NCBI GenBank assembly: GCA_015179045.1
Contig: WHUZ01000179.1
Coordinates: forward strand, 1 to 47,914
Reading direction: 5' to 3'
Length of the DNA stretch: 47,914 nucleotides
Source of the DNA: Kalaharituber pfeilii
Lineage: Eukaryota > Ascomycota > Pezizomycetes > Pezizales > Pezizaceae
The notes beneath the pieces are model-generated. The model saw nothing but the letters and a program-made list of their open reading frames with translations, was not told the DNA's origin and searched no databases. Positions 33,380 through 45,959 of this stretch are shown here, one piece after another (the stretch's first letter is position 1; every line of letters begins with the position of its first letter). The translations under genes and the position numbers were made by a program.

Positions 33380-33803
33380 AATTGCAGAACAATTCAATCT
33401 TACATTAGCTAATATGGTATGACTCATACTATCAGATAATCCTCTAAGTCTATAGGCAGAAGCCTTTAATTGGACCTGCTATATCAAAAACTGGCTTTCT
33501 TATTTGGTACTTGCGAAATTGCTGTTTAAATTAATATTTAACAAGAAACCAACTCTATCCCATCTCTGCTCTTTTTTCTGTTATATCTATATTCATATTT
33601 TAGAGAAGAAGCGAGCTGCAGAATCAAAACTAGATGTATAAAGCTAGGAAGGAAAGTCAGTTAGATACTTGGACTCCCTTCTTTTGTTTTGAATATATAA
33701 TTCTATAAGAAAAACTGTGGAGATTGTGTACTATATTAAGTTTTTTCCTATATTATATACTTATACTGACATCCACAATACACCTACTACTATACTATTC
33801 ACA
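33380..33803. other. AT-rich stretch between A3 and the copia relic
   Basis: I see no gene here. It may hold the 5' LTR of the copia relic, since an ATG-led frame starts right after it, but I found no matching copy downstream of that relic. Confidence 0.4.
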
Positions 33804-35746
33804 ATGTCCGAGTATAGTAAAACCCAAGAAGTTACCAAGGTTCCTAAAGCATCATCCTCTATGGATACCACAACTCAAGAATAGTCAAGTACTCAATAAC
33901 CTTCCTCTTTCTCAACTCTATATAATAAGATTCCAGAGATAGGTATTGAACATTTGGAGCATGGATCCTATGATAAAGAAGATGAAGATGAAGCTGTTAC
34001 CTCTGATCCTACTACTCTATCTTATCGCAGTAGTATACTTACTTCTATAGCTCCTACGACTAATAAAAAGAGATTCAATCAGTCTCCTTCTAGTCATCCA
34101 GTATCTTAATTTAACTCTTTTTAGATAATTCCTGGAAAGAGAGAGAGAAATGTATCTGAACAGTTTGATCTCTCCTCTTATGGTCCTAGTAACTCATATA
34201 AGAGAAAGGAAAAGTTATATATATATATTGAATCTACAACTTATACCAAAGTAATGAATTCGTTTGATATGGACAAGTGGTCATAAGCAATAGCTGAGGA
34301 GTATAATTGAATTATTGATACTAGTACCTGAATAATATATGATAAGTCTGAGTTGCCCTCTTCTTGAAAACCTATTAACTCTTGTTGGGTCTTTAAAATA
34401 AAATGCAATACTAATAGGACTGTTGAATAATACAAAGCTTGATTAGTAGTTAAAAGCTATGCATAAATTTCTGGAATTGATTATAATGAAATATTCATTC
34501 CAGTTACATGATACAACTCCTTACACTTAATTATTACTATAGTCACTCAATTGAACCTCCTTTTGAAGCAATTAGATATTAAATCAGTATTCTTGTATAG
34601 TGATCTTAACAAAGAAATATAGATGAATCCTCTACCTGGGATTAGTCTTGATAGGAAAATTCTTCGACTTTAAAAAAGCCTTATATAGCTTAAAGCAAGC
34701 ACCTCTTCAATAGTTCTTAAAGCTATCTAACATGCTTGCTGAAATAGAGTACAAATCAATGATATTTTGATCCATATATCTTCATAACTGCTAATAGCAA
34801 GTCATTTCTTATTGTTTATATTAATGACATGACTATTGTAGGACTGCAAGCAGATTCAAATTGCTTAACTATGTATCTACAATTACACTTTCAGATTTGT
34901 AAAAGGTGATCTCCAATAGTTATTAGAAATTGAAATTAAATAAACAGAGAGAGTAATTGAACTCTTACAAAAATCTTACATTAATAATATACTTGAAGGT
35001 TTTAGTATATCTCAATGTTAATACATTTCAACCCCCATCAACCCAAAAAAACAAGCTCCACAGAGCTTCTCCAAATAATGAACCTTATCAATAGCAACTC
35101 TACTAGTAAATAATTAGTTCTTCTGATATATCTTGTTACCTGTACTCAATCTGACTTAGCTCAATCTGTTTTCTTTCTTACTTAATTTTCTTCTTGTCCT
35201 CTTTAATATCATCATACTACTACTAAATGAGTTTTTTACTATGTTTCTACTATATGCAACTACTCTCTTATATATTTAAAAGGTTTTTCTCCTCTTGTTT
35301 TATATGATTTTAGTAATTCTAATTATGCTACATGCTTAGATACTTATTGTTCTCATTCTAGATATGTTGTTATGTTAAACAATTGCACTATTTTCTAGTA
35401 GTTGAAGCTTCAGACTACTGTTATTCTCTTAACTTGCAAGGCAGAATATATTGCCTTGTCTTATACAACTTGATAAGTAATCTAGTATATGAATGGATTT
35501 AAGGAGTTTAATCGACAACTTAATATCAAACTTTACTATGACAGTACCTCTAGCATTAATCTCATACAGTATCCCAAACTTTCTTTTCAATTAAAGTATA
35601 TCAATATTCATTACTATTATACTAGAGAAAAGTTTGCAAAAAAACTCTTTACCCTAAATTATATCTCTACTAATGAAAATCTGGCAGACATGTTGACTAA
35701 AGGACTAAAGCCTACTAACTATCATATTTATTACAATCGAATATGA
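33804..35746 (+). pseudogene. Ty1/copia retrotransposon relic (RT and RNase H)
   Basis: A short open start (MSEYSKTQEVTK) and an acidic Ser/Thr-rich stretch (33960-34100) are followed by copia-type RT. Recognisable blocks are INSCWVFKIKCN (about 34375-34410), GIDYNE-F-PV (about 34470-34510), L-L-Q-D-(I)KS-FLYSDLN (about 34560-34610) and the SL-LKQAP block (about 34680). The RNase H part (35420-35746) has CKAEYIALSYTT, DSTSSINL and a closing NLADMLTKGLK block. Copia normally has gag, protease and integrase before RT. Fewer than 450 bases lie between the ATG and RT, so those parts seem to be missing. Stops are frequent. The relic is clearly not gypsy, as the order and motifs fit Ty1/copia. Confidence 0.82.
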
Positions 35747-36474
35747 AATTCAGTTTGAAAGAGAGTATCAAAACAGACAGTTTGATCCCACCTTCTATTA
35801 TCATGATATATATGTTCTATTAATATTTTATTAGCTTAATTCTTTCTTATCTTTGTTTCACATATTATTTATATAGATAGTTGTTATAGTTATCTTGTAT
35901 ATTGTAATTCTTTCATTTATTTATAGAATTACTTCAAATATTACATTCAGCTGGAATTTGTTTTCAAACTCATATACAGCTTATATTACTTTGTCTTTTC
36001 TTTATAAAACTGTACAAGTTTGTTGTCTATATCTACAGCTACTATTTGGGTATAGTTGTCTCACTTTTTATATATATAGTCTGTGGAAACCTGCACCTAC
36101 TTAATACTATAGAGTCACTCAACTCCTCTTCTTATTGCCTTCCTCTATACTTCTACTCTATTGCTGCCTTTGTTTACACTATTATCTTTCTCTATAGTGC
36201 TTGTTCTACTATCCTTATTCTTCTGCTACATATCGTATTACCCTCTCATAGGTTATATTGTTAGTTCTTACTACCTAGTCACTTCTATTTCTTAAACTCT
36301 AATACTCTTATACTATAACTATCAATAGTTACTTTATATCATATACATACTTTTCTATATTGGCTTAACAAGTATCTCATAGTTGTAAAAAGTACTCAAT
36401 TTATTATTTTCTAATGCAAACTATATTCTATAATAGCTACATATAATATACTCTATTATATTTCTCTTATAGGC
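35747..36474. other. AT-rich stretch without recognised content
   Basis: This stretch begins with a purine-rich run (AAAGAGAGTATC, about 35758) just after the copia RNase H, as expected of a polypurine tract, so part of it may be the copia 3' LTR. Apart from that I see only T-rich, low-complexity sequence. Confidence 0.4.
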
Positions 36475-37425
36475 TCAAACAAATTTCCATAGTAACAAAT
36501 AAAGAAAGACAAAGACTAGTAATCCTTTTATATAGGCAAGTAGTAGCTGGTGAGTCAGAGGGGTCCCAATAGGTAGGCATAAAGGTAACTGTATAGATAG
36601 TGAGGTCTCAGAAATGAGAAGTGCCCTTAAAGCAGTTGATAGTAGTGCAAAAGTACTACTACTTGCAGATTCTTAAGCAGCTATCAGTGTAGTCTAGAAA
36701 GTAGGAAAAACTGGTAAGGTAAGAACTGCAGACCTAGTGCAGGTAATAGAGCTGATTGCAGAGAGGTTGCGGAGGCTAAAGAAGGTAGATGCAGTAAAGC
36801 TAGCATGGGTTAAAGCCTATGTAGAAATAGAAGGCAATGAAAAGGTAAATAAGTTGGCTAAAGAAGAGGCTAAGAGTATGAGGTATAATGGGCAAGCCAC
36901 TGAGAGTAGGCTGCATTAAGAGTTAGTTTGAAAAAGAAAAGAGAGGAGGGGGCATGTAGGATTTGGGAAGGGCAAATTTATGAAGTGGAGTAAGAGAGTA
37001 CTTACAAATTATACTTAGTTGCAGACTAGAAAAGGTAGAGCTATGTAGAGGAGGATAGTCAATAGCGAGGAGGTACAATGCATATATAGTGAGGCATGGA
37101 ATGCTAAGCATGTGGTGTTCAGATACATAGAACTGTAGCAGCCCCAGAGGAAGAATAAAAATGAGGCATATGTTACCTGGCAGTCCTGGAAGGACCTAGA
37201 AGAGAAAGAATAGAAGCAAAAAGGTATAAAAGGTGATCTAGTCAAGTACTAGTTTGCCTGCCTCGATCTAGAGTAACTAGAGGCCAAGAAATGGAGGGCA
37301 CTGGATGCTCAAGGGTGTATGTAGATTTCATAATTAGTTGTCTCAAACCTGGCTTAAGTATATAGGTCTCTACTATAGGCTAGTAGCCTGTATGTGAAGT
37401 TATATAAATAAAAAAAAAAAAAAAA
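36475..37425 (+). mobile_element. 5'-truncated LINE with RNase H and poly(A) (LINE-1 copy)
   Basis: This is the 3' end of a non-LTR retrotransposon of Tad-like type. The RNase H domain lies at about 36600-36900: LLLADS (36648-36675), GKTGKVRTADL, and KLAWVKAYVEIEGNE with NKLAKEEA (36795-36880). Downstream sequence to 37400 fits the C-terminal tail. The element ends in 16 A residues (37410-37425), the usual LINE 3' end. The 5' start is an estimate. Upstream RT is absent, so it is truncated. I could not see a target duplication. Confidence 0.78.
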
Positions 37426-38649
37426 TGCTTCTCAATATAACTACTGCCTAGTTAGTAGAATAATATAATATAGTTCCTTTATACTACATTCCTCTTATAT
37501 TGATGAAATACTAATAGTAGTTAGTAGTAAAGTAGATAAGAATAAATCTTATAGGTACCTTACCTGACATAATGAAATATAATTTGGGCCCTTTGCAGAG
37601 GTAAGAGTTGTATTTGTTATTCATGTATCTTTTGGTAAAATATGTTAGCAGCAGTAGACTTATTATTCAGGACTTATATTCTGCATAGCATGAACTTGGA
37701 ATAGTATTGATAAATAAGTGGGTATTAATATAGTAACAGATATAGTACTTCTGACTGCTAATTCTCTAGCAAATCATAATACAATAAGAGTACTCTTTCC
37801 GTACTAGTTCCTACATCTCTAAGTATACATTTCTGCTCTAATATAGAGTAGCAAAGTAGAGTCTTTTTATTCTAAATATGAGAAGAAGACAATACTGGTT
37901 ACATAGTTAGATTAAACTGGCTGTACAGTACCCTCTCATTTAATAAGTCTATCTTAAATAAATTAGCTACCATCATTGTAAAAGTGGACTAAGTATTTAA
38001 AAAACATAGAATAAGTTGAGTTCCACCTATAAATACCTTCCCACTGATTCCAAACTTTGAACTAAGTTAGAATTGGACTATGCAAATTATCTATACTAAG
38101 AATGTATATAGTGTACCTATTGTTACATCAGTAGCAAATAGAAATAACTGCTATATCAATTATGAGACCTATCTTAAGAAAAATATCTTCATAATAAGAC
38201 TCAAGGGCTAGTAGAGTTATCACTATATAGTTAAAATATGTTATATAAGAGTTCCCACAACAAGATATTTGTACTTGTATAATTAACTAAATTCTAATAA
38301 AAGGAAATAAATTGGCCTTATCATATGTAGAAGTTTATATAAGGTAGGTTTTACTAAGTTCTTTAAGTCCAGGTATTATTTAAGGATACAGTATCTATAT
38401 ATATATATGAACATAGTAGACTGATAGTTACCTAGTTGCCTTGATTAGATTGAAGACTGACAATATAGGTAAGAAAGTAGAGAATTAGCTCAAGTTCTGT
38501 AATATTTGAATAGCATATATAAAGAGTGTTGGAAAAGTAAAAGCAAAGTATACTTTACTGTCACTGCTCGTAACAGTGAGGTAAAAAAATATTGCTTTAA
38601 ATACCTTAGTGCAATGATCTGCTAATATTTATAAGGTAGTACTAATCTC
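37426..38649. other. AT-rich stretch, possibly the decayed 5' part of the next LINE
   Basis: No open frame or repeat copy recognisable by eye occurs in about 1.2 kb. It directly precedes the RT of the second LINE, so it might be its decayed endonuclease region. I cannot show that from motifs. Confidence 0.35.
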
Positions 38650-40565
38650 TGCTAGTATTATACTATGAAAAAGCAAGTATTCCTATGATAAGTCTAGATC
38701 CTAGTCTTCAGTGGTTCTCTTACCATATGACAAGGCAAGTAATATTAGAGAAGGAGGTAAAAGTGGCCTTAAGGAGCATAAAAAACACATCAATACTAGA
38801 TTTAGATAAAATTAAATATTACCTTATTAAAGTAGTATTGAAGATACTATTCAGAGACTAGCTGGTAAATAAGATTGCAGAGAAGTAGATACAAAACCAG
38901 ATTTCTAAAAAGTAGAAGAAAATAAAGGTTATTATAATATCGAAACTAGGCAAGGATATTAGAACAATAAAGGCCTGGAGACCGATCAACCTAATAAACT
39001 GTATAGGTAAGATCAAAGAAAAGGTAATAGTGAACTAGCTCTAGAAGGAAATAGGACTCTTCCATAAACTGCAGCTAGATACAAAGAAGAGCAGAAATAC
39101 AGTATAAGTAATAGCAAGAGTAGTGATACAAGCATAGAAGTATATACACAGTAGAAGGAGCACAGCATAGGTCATAGCAGATGTAAAGGAGAGGTTCAAC
39201 ATTGTTTGAAAGGAGGTAATATTGAGAAGGATAGAGGAGAAGAGAAGTGTAGAGGTAAGAAGTGGCTAGAGAACTTCATGGAGATAAGAGAATTCAGTGT
39301 AAAGTGGGACAGAGGAGTAAGAAGAAGAGGAAAAGACAATATAGGAGTCTTATAGGGGTCTCCACTATCACTAGTTCTCTTCTTGATTTTTATGGTACTA
39401 ATAATAGAGAAGATTGAAAAGAGAGTAAGAGGGGTAGCGATAGGAGTAGAGGTTGAGACGCCTTTGTATATAGACAATATAGTAGTAATAGTCCTAGACT
39501 GGTATAGCTATTAGAATATAGGAAGGCTGTGAGAGAAGATAAAGAAGGAGGTGAAGGAGGTAGCAGAGGAGAATCAGATCCTACTAGAAGAGTTGAAGTA
39601 GGATATAATAATGTTTAGTATAGAAAAGAGGTAAAAGAAGGAGGAGGACTTTCTGAAGTAGGTGAAGATCATCTTTGATACAAATTTAACCTTCATGGTA
39701 TACTAGAAAAACAGAGTCAGCAGAGTAAGAAGGTTGACTAGAACACTAGCAGGGTTAGAAAATAGAGATTATGGAATTAGCTTAAAGAGCTAGAGACAGA
39801 TTTATATAGGTATGATTAGAGCAGTAGCATGTGGGACAGTGAGATAGGTTGGAGAAGATAGAGGGAATAGAGAAGAGAAATGAAGAGAGTACAACTACAA
39901 GCATTAAAGAAGGTAGCTGGAAGGAGGAGAGGTATAGGAGTAGAGAGAGTAAATGCAGTATGTAAAGTAGAGGAGATGGAGGTGATTCTGGATGTAGTAT
40001 AGGCAAGGACAATAGTTTGAGAAGTAGAAGTACCATCAGAGCTTGCAGAACTATGCATAAAAGATTTCAGGAGAGAAATAAGGAGAAGAACTAAGCAATG
40101 AGAAACTGGAAGGACTAGAAGATGCAGTGAGTCCTGAAAGAGGGAGATAAATATAAAAGCATTTTGGACTGCTGGCAGGGGTAGTAGTCAAGATTTTTGG
40201 AGGAGGGTGAGAAGATCTCATAGAGAGGAGAGTATGATAAGGTGAAAGTAGAATGTATAGAGAGGCTAGGTAGAAAGAGGAGAGGGAGAGAAGAGTAGGA
40301 GGCTTTGTTTGAAAAAGCTAGAAGAGAGAGAGTAGTTCTCTTCTTAGATAGTAGTAAGGTCAAAAATAGCAAGGTAGAGGTGAGAATATAAGAGAGATCA
40401 GTAGTAGTCATGGAGATAGTAGGAAGAATGATAATAGTTTTTGATGAGAAGGTGAGAGAGGTAAGAAGTGTACTGGAGAGTGTATTAGAGGAGTTACTGG
40501 TCCTGGTTTGGTTAGATTCTGAAGCTGCTATTATAATGATTTAGAAGGCAGGCAGGGAGAGAAAG
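38650..40565 (+). pseudogene. Second Tad-like LINE: RT and start of RNase H
   Basis: This is the RT of a non-LTR retrotransposon on the plus strand. Blocks are KVIIISKLGKDIR-(K)AWRPINL (about 38925-38995), INCIGKI-EK (about 38995-39020), GSPLSLVLFLIFM (about 39350-39400) and YIDN at 39467-39478 in place of Y-x-D-D. An X-domain stretch continues to about 39830 (RQIYIGMIRAVACGT), then VAGRRRGIGVERV (about 39915-39950). RNase H starts near 40490 (VLVWLDSEAAI) and is cut by the B3 LTR at 40566. The remainder lies beyond the window. Stops interrupt it, and long minus-strand open frames here are antisense shadows. Confidence 0.78.
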
Positions 40566-41271
40566 TGTTATAGGCATAAGGTGCTTAGTTCTAGTAGATA
40601 CTAGAAGGGACCGGATATTATAGCTATAGTGAGGAAAATGGCAGTGCCAGCATTGTCCTGAAAGTATAACTACAGCAGACTGGAAGGGCAGCTACTTGGC
40701 AGGAGGTACATAATGGAGCAGAGTGATTTACGGACATAATAATAGAATAATAGATTCAGAGTTATAGAGGACTTAGAACACTGCTAGTATCTTGATTCTT
40801 CTAACTATGCTATGACTAGCCGGTACTTATATAGACTTCAGTACAGCTATATATGAGAGGTCTATAAATGAATAATTGGCTAGCAATATAGTGATTTCTT
40901 ATCAATACCAATACAGATAGTAATAGACATATGTAACAAAAACATATAAAAATAGTATAGGACAAAGATAACAAATATACTAATATATGTATGTATAAAA
41001 ATAAAGCTTCTATAACTCGAGTGTATGCATCAAGCTGTATTCTGAATGATATACCTTTCCATAGTACTGCCCTATCTAAACAATGTGAGAATCAACAGCC
41101 AAGCCTAATAGGTGATCAGTCTAGTTAATCAGTATTGGTTTATGTTTGATTACAGGGTTAGCATTTTCTCCTTAGTGAGTAAGTCTTCACTTTTAGCTGT
41201 AGTAGCTAATTAGTAGTAGAACACTTGCCCCTTGCTATAGTAGTAGGTAAGTTTCTATCTTAGCTATAACA
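40566..41271 (-). repeat. B3 3' LTR (706 bp, long form)
   Basis: The LTR runs, in plus coordinates, from TGTTATAGGC (40566) to AGCTATAACA (41271). It is about 70 bp longer than the B1/B2 LTRs because the first about 67 bases are duplicated (a second AGCTGTAGTAGC copy near 41195). The polypurine tract, reverse-complemented TGGGGGGGTAA, lies at 41272-41282. Confidence 0.85.
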
Positions 41272-41449
41272 TTACCCCCCCATTTAGGGTACTCGTCCCA
41301 AGTAATAATTACTAATAGAAAACTGAATTAATTAGGATTGTAGGTCTTATACTTTGGCTATCAGCATACCTTATATACAAGGTAATATACAAGCTGAACC
41401 ACAGTTGTCTGTGGCCGATGGTGAGACTGGTATATCTTTTACTTATCAT

Positions 41450-41530
41450 TAGTGAGCTATTAAAAACCTTCCCAAAGATAAAACTCAGTGGAAAAAAGTT
41501 TTTGTAAGGAAAAGGTACTTACATTAATGA
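41450..41530 (-). repeat. Single unit of the family B minisatellite in B3
   Basis: One copy of the block seen in B1 and B2 is present (CCTTCCCAAAGATAAAAC, then AAGTTTTTGTAAGG). Confidence 0.7.
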
Positions 41531-41599
41531 ACCATCCAAGTAGCATAGCTACACAGAATTCCCATTTGTAGGAGATACTCTGTCCTATGAGCATCAATG

Positions 41600-44165
41600 C
41601 TTTATTAGACTATAAAGTTCTAAAGGCTTTCTTAGATATTAATCATGGAACTTTCTAACAGATTTTAATGATCTATAAAGATTCTCAACTATTTTCCAAG
41701 TCTCGTCATCTCTACCATAGTTCAGTCATAGAAGATATGGAGATAGTATTTGGGAGTCTGTATTATATACTCTTTGCATTATCAGATATTGTACATCCGA
41801 GACTTTATTAGTCTGGGAGTGGTAAGCAGTATAGTGTTGGAGTTCTATAATATCTTTTCAAAGGGGTGAGGCAAATTATAGTTCACATTTAGAGGTAATA
41901 TGGCAGAGTAGACCAAATTGCCTGAGGACATCATTGAAGGCATGGGCGATATTTTGAGTTGTCAAAGTGTTTTTTACCAGTATATAGTGTGGCGCTACAT
42001 TTTGGTGAACTGGTTTGTGACAACTAAAATAGTATTAAAGCCTTTAGTAGTTCTCCAACAAAGTCTATAACTATCTCTTCCTAAGGCTTTCTACTAGTAG
42101 GTGTTGGCATAAGTCTAGTTTGCCTCAGATATTGGTTGGCTTTAGCCTTCAAGTAGGCTATATAACCGGCAATATAATTGACTACTTAGCTATCCCAGTA
42201 GAAGTTCTGAGAGAGAAGTCCAATGCACATCCTAGTATCAAGCTACGTTACTATCATGGTATTATCATTATCACTTCCAGTCAATACTGGTTCAAGTACC
42301 TAAGACCCATTATCATTCCTTACCCATTCATTACTATTAACTCCAGAGATATTAGTTTATATGTCTTGCACTTCACCAGTCTGAAAGAGAGCGTCTACTT
42401 TATCATTAGACTGATATAATCAAATTCAGAAAGTTTCTAACTCCAGTTAGATTGCTGATTGTTGAGGCATTATTTGGTAGTAAAGTGTATAGTGGTTAGT
42501 GAAGACAGTAAACTTAATTCCTAATAGCTCTATCCTCTATTTATACAATTAAGGATTGTTAAGAGTTCATTATTATAGATAGAAGTATTTCATTTAGCAG
42601 GGGTCAGTATTCGGGAGTAGTACTCACAGGAGTGAAGAGTAGTAATGTTATTCTTAAGCTCAAGATGCTAGTAAATACCTAGTCTAAGCAGTTGGTTTCA
42701 CAATCGTAGGCAGGGATCGATCAAACTATCGCAGCATGGGAGCATTAATGAACTTGTCTTAGAGTTCTATGAAAGTAGCTTGCTGCTCTACCCCCCTTAA
42801 ATAAAGAGTATGTCTCTGGTTAAGGCTTATAAGCAGTCGGGTTGTAGTAGAGTAAATTAAATCAGTGGTAGTAGTTGAGAACAAATCAGCAGCAGTAGTT
42901 TGCAAAGTATAGAAGGCTTATACCTTCTTTATTGGCTAGGGCCAGTTACGAATGGTAGAGAGTTTGAACAGGTACATTTTAATATTGAGGCCATCAATAA
43001 AATGACTAAGAAATATGGTTTCATGCACATAGAGCTCATACTGTAAGCTCATATTTGTTCAATCTTAGCAAGTACTTTTCCACTATCCTTTCATAGTCTC
43101 ATTTGGACTTGCCTTTATAGATTAAGAGTCCAGGTACCAAACAACTCTACTGATACAAGTGGGGATCTCATCTATTATCTCTTCGAAGGAAGCAGGTATA
43201 TTGATAAGTCCAAGAGATATGACTAGGTACTTCGAATAAGCCATTAGCTGTGTTTGACAGCCACCATTTGTTACCTGACTTAATTTACATGACATTATAG
43301 CTGTTATCGAGATTGAGTTTAGTAACCCATTTACTGCTTTGGGTCTTTTTAAGAAGTTCTGATGTTAAGGGCAAAGGGTGTTTGTTTAGAATAGTAAGTT
43401 TGTTTAGTGCTCTTATAATTAACGCACAGTTAGAGAAACCTATCTATCTTCTAAAAAAATTGATAAAGTTGCTTTTGACCTTGACTTTCATATCTTTTCT
43501 ACTGGTAGGTATTCAATGATATACCTCAAAAGAGCCTCATCTTCTTCCCAAGTCACTAGACTATGAGGAGGCTTTATTTATAGGTTCTCGAAAGGGATTT
43601 CATGATCCCAGCTTTGATGAGAAGGTAAGCAGTATACCTGTTCCTTAGAAAAAACATTAACATATTATGAGTACTAGTGCTCACTTGTATCAATCAATGG
43701 AGTATTATCCTCTTTAAGAGTATCATCAGAAAAAAACTGAAAGTACATTAACATGAGTATATCAAATATACTATGCTTTAGAATGTCATTAACTTGGATA
43801 TAATAATATATTTGCAAATATCTATAATGTTGGTGTTGAAATAGAAAACAAATTTCTTAATTATCTAGCAGGAGAAAGTGATATAAAATTAATGAATGCC
43901 TTATCAGATTTTCCCAAAACACCAATAGAATGCATATAATCCCAAGTGGAGGAAATAGAATCAGGAACTAGGATGCTAGAAAATGAAAACGCAAATGAAA
44001 ATGAAAATGAAAATGAAAGATTCACAAGAATTTTGATTATTAGAGGTCTTACTTCGTGACCTCATCTTTAACTTCTTACCCAGTCTACTAAGAACACAAT
44101 CAGTACAAGAGCCGCATAGTCCACAATAGCCCTAACGGTCTTCCCAGTTTTGAATTTTATCTCAA
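41600..44165 (-). pseudogene. B3 pol, decayed and internally deleted
   Basis: On the minus strand, the protease is near 44100-44165 (IKFKTGKTVRA then IVDYAAL; the family pattern is DCAAS). RT is near 42950-43560, RNase H about 42370-42900, and integrase about 41750-42330. Only part of the chromodomain is left (41620-41725). Colinearity with B1 is clear by DNA. The chromodomain-integrase junction is deleted. An open frame at 42120-42419 on the other strand is a shadow. Confidence 0.72.
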
Positions 44166-45717
44166 AACTGAAGAGGTCACTATAATGGAAAGTCCTACAC
44201 CCTGAGCAAGGTCCCCATCCACTTCAAGTAAGACAGTTTAGTGATCTTCTTAGATTCATCAACAGTCTATGAGGTGGCCAGAGTCTGTCTTCGTCTTATT
44301 TTGGGCTAGTTAAGAAAGTAGATTCGTAACTTCAGGGTGTTTTACTTCCCCTTTATCTTTCTTCTTTAGCTTTAGTTGAGTTTTTACCACTTCTTTTCCC
44401 AGTATGATGTAATCTTATACCTGATGTATCGGTTGCCTTTACTGTGAGTCAGTTCTTCAGGTATGTCATTACTTTTATTATTTTTCAGAGGTGGAGATAG
44501 CTGTATCATAGAGCTGCTGCTAACAGAGGTAATGTTTATCTTAGTGGTAAAGGGAGTGAAGCACTTATACTCAAGCTTTTCTAGAGTATTAGCAATAGAA
44601 ACTTCCATTGGTTCTAGTTACTTTGATACTCAAAATAACCTACTAGAAGGTTCTGGACATCTTCTGAATACTGGCAGAGATATCGGAAATGAGGATAGGG
44701 TCGAGAATCTTTACCATGTCATTGTACTAATACTTTATCAATTTCAATTAAGAAATCCTATATCCTACCCTACTGCTTGTATCCAAATGTTTCAAGCAGC
44801 CTCAGTAATAGCTGAGGAGTTATAGAAGGTCATATGTAGCAGAGTGAAAGCTGTGACATATAATGCTAACAGGTTCTAATAGAAAAGGTAAGGGCAGGGC
44901 CTTTCAAGCAAGAGGTTTTGTCATTGGCAGTAATTTACAAACTCCTAATCTATCATTAGACCAGGAAAGAAAATTGTCAAGCTCTTTTGCATCCCTATCA
45001 AACTTTTCTGGAGGAGGAAATTTTTACAGGAGGCAGAGAAGGCTTCCATAGTATCAACTGCCGAAGGAAGAGGAGAAGGCATTGAATCTCGGGCTTGACA
45101 GGAGTTACAAGGAGACAAATAAGGAGGAGGAAGGTCCTATAGCAATAACTGACTTATGGGAATAACGAGAAAGTGGAGGAGGAGAGAAAGGTCCTACGGC
45201 AGTACTTGACTCATAGAAAAAATGAAGAGGCATAGAGTCTTATACTCCACGAGAACTATAAGATAGAACATAAGAAGGAGTACCTGCATTATCAATATCT
45301 AGTGGAGGAGGTCCTCCGGGATCAGATTTTAGTACACCGTATGATTTGTCAACTCGAGTTGGGCAAAATTTGCAGGTTGTAGAGAAAACTGTACTATTAA
45401 TACCTAGCAGAGGAGATACTTCAGAGGAGAGCCTTTCAGACCTAGGTAGGTTAAGAAGACTATGCTTGCTATTATTGTTATAGAGTCAGTACTAGATAGA
45501 ATACTAGCTACTGTAATATTTCATTACGTATCTTTGCTAGTAGCTGAGTAATGTGGGTTATTGTATTTTGTAGTTCTTGCTGGCTATGAGAGAGTGGGGT
45601 AGATACATTACTTGAAAATACTTACTTGTCATGGAGGTTGACAATATCTCTGGAAAGAGGTCTTCAAGGAAGAGAAGGCAGTAGATAAGCCTTCCAGTGC
45701 TAACATTATAGAGGCAA
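44166..45717 (-). pseudogene. B3 gag, decayed
   Basis: This minus-strand gag is colinear with the B1 and B2 gags. The start region lies near 45690-45715, just before TRIM-2, and a Ser/Pro-rich part with remnants of the 38-bp repeat lies about 45060-45260. Stops are many. The 120-codon plus-strand frame at 44463-44825 is antisense to it. Confidence 0.62.
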
Positions 45718-45722
45718 GGTAG

Positions 45723-45959
45723 TATTACAGGTTCACTGCGACCATAGTGTGGGTGGCCGGTAGAGGGCATGAATAGCGAAAAATGCAAGCGCATACGAAA
45801 TGCACATATGTGACATAGGCGACATACGACAGCCAAAAGGCGCCGCAATCACATAAATAAGTACTATATAAGCTACGCAGAGGACTAGCGAGTATTACTA
45901 GTCAAGTATCTTTTTGACCTGGCAGATGGTAACTTTCTGTGTTTACCACCTCTGTAACA
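45723..45959 (+). repeat. TRIM-2 left LTR
   Basis: This 237-bp LTR has a TATATAA box at 45865-45871. About 28 bases downstream of the box start lies TATTACTAGTCAA (45893-45905), complementary to the sequence just after this LTR. Confidence 0.9.

Noticed and set aside
36046..36264. Hydrophobic plus-strand frame resembling a membrane protein
   Set aside because: T-rich low-complexity sequence gives Leu/Phe/Tyr-rich frames in any phase. There is no start context and no family motif.
39196..40411. Several Ser/Leu-rich minus-strand frames (80-98 codons)
   Set aside because: They are opposite the purine-rich sense strand of the second LINE, whose RT motifs are on the plus strand.
44463..44825. 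120-codon open frame on the plus strand
   Set aside because: It is antisense to B3 gag, and the same antisense frames occur in B1 (12040-12446). The colinear sense strand carries the gag.
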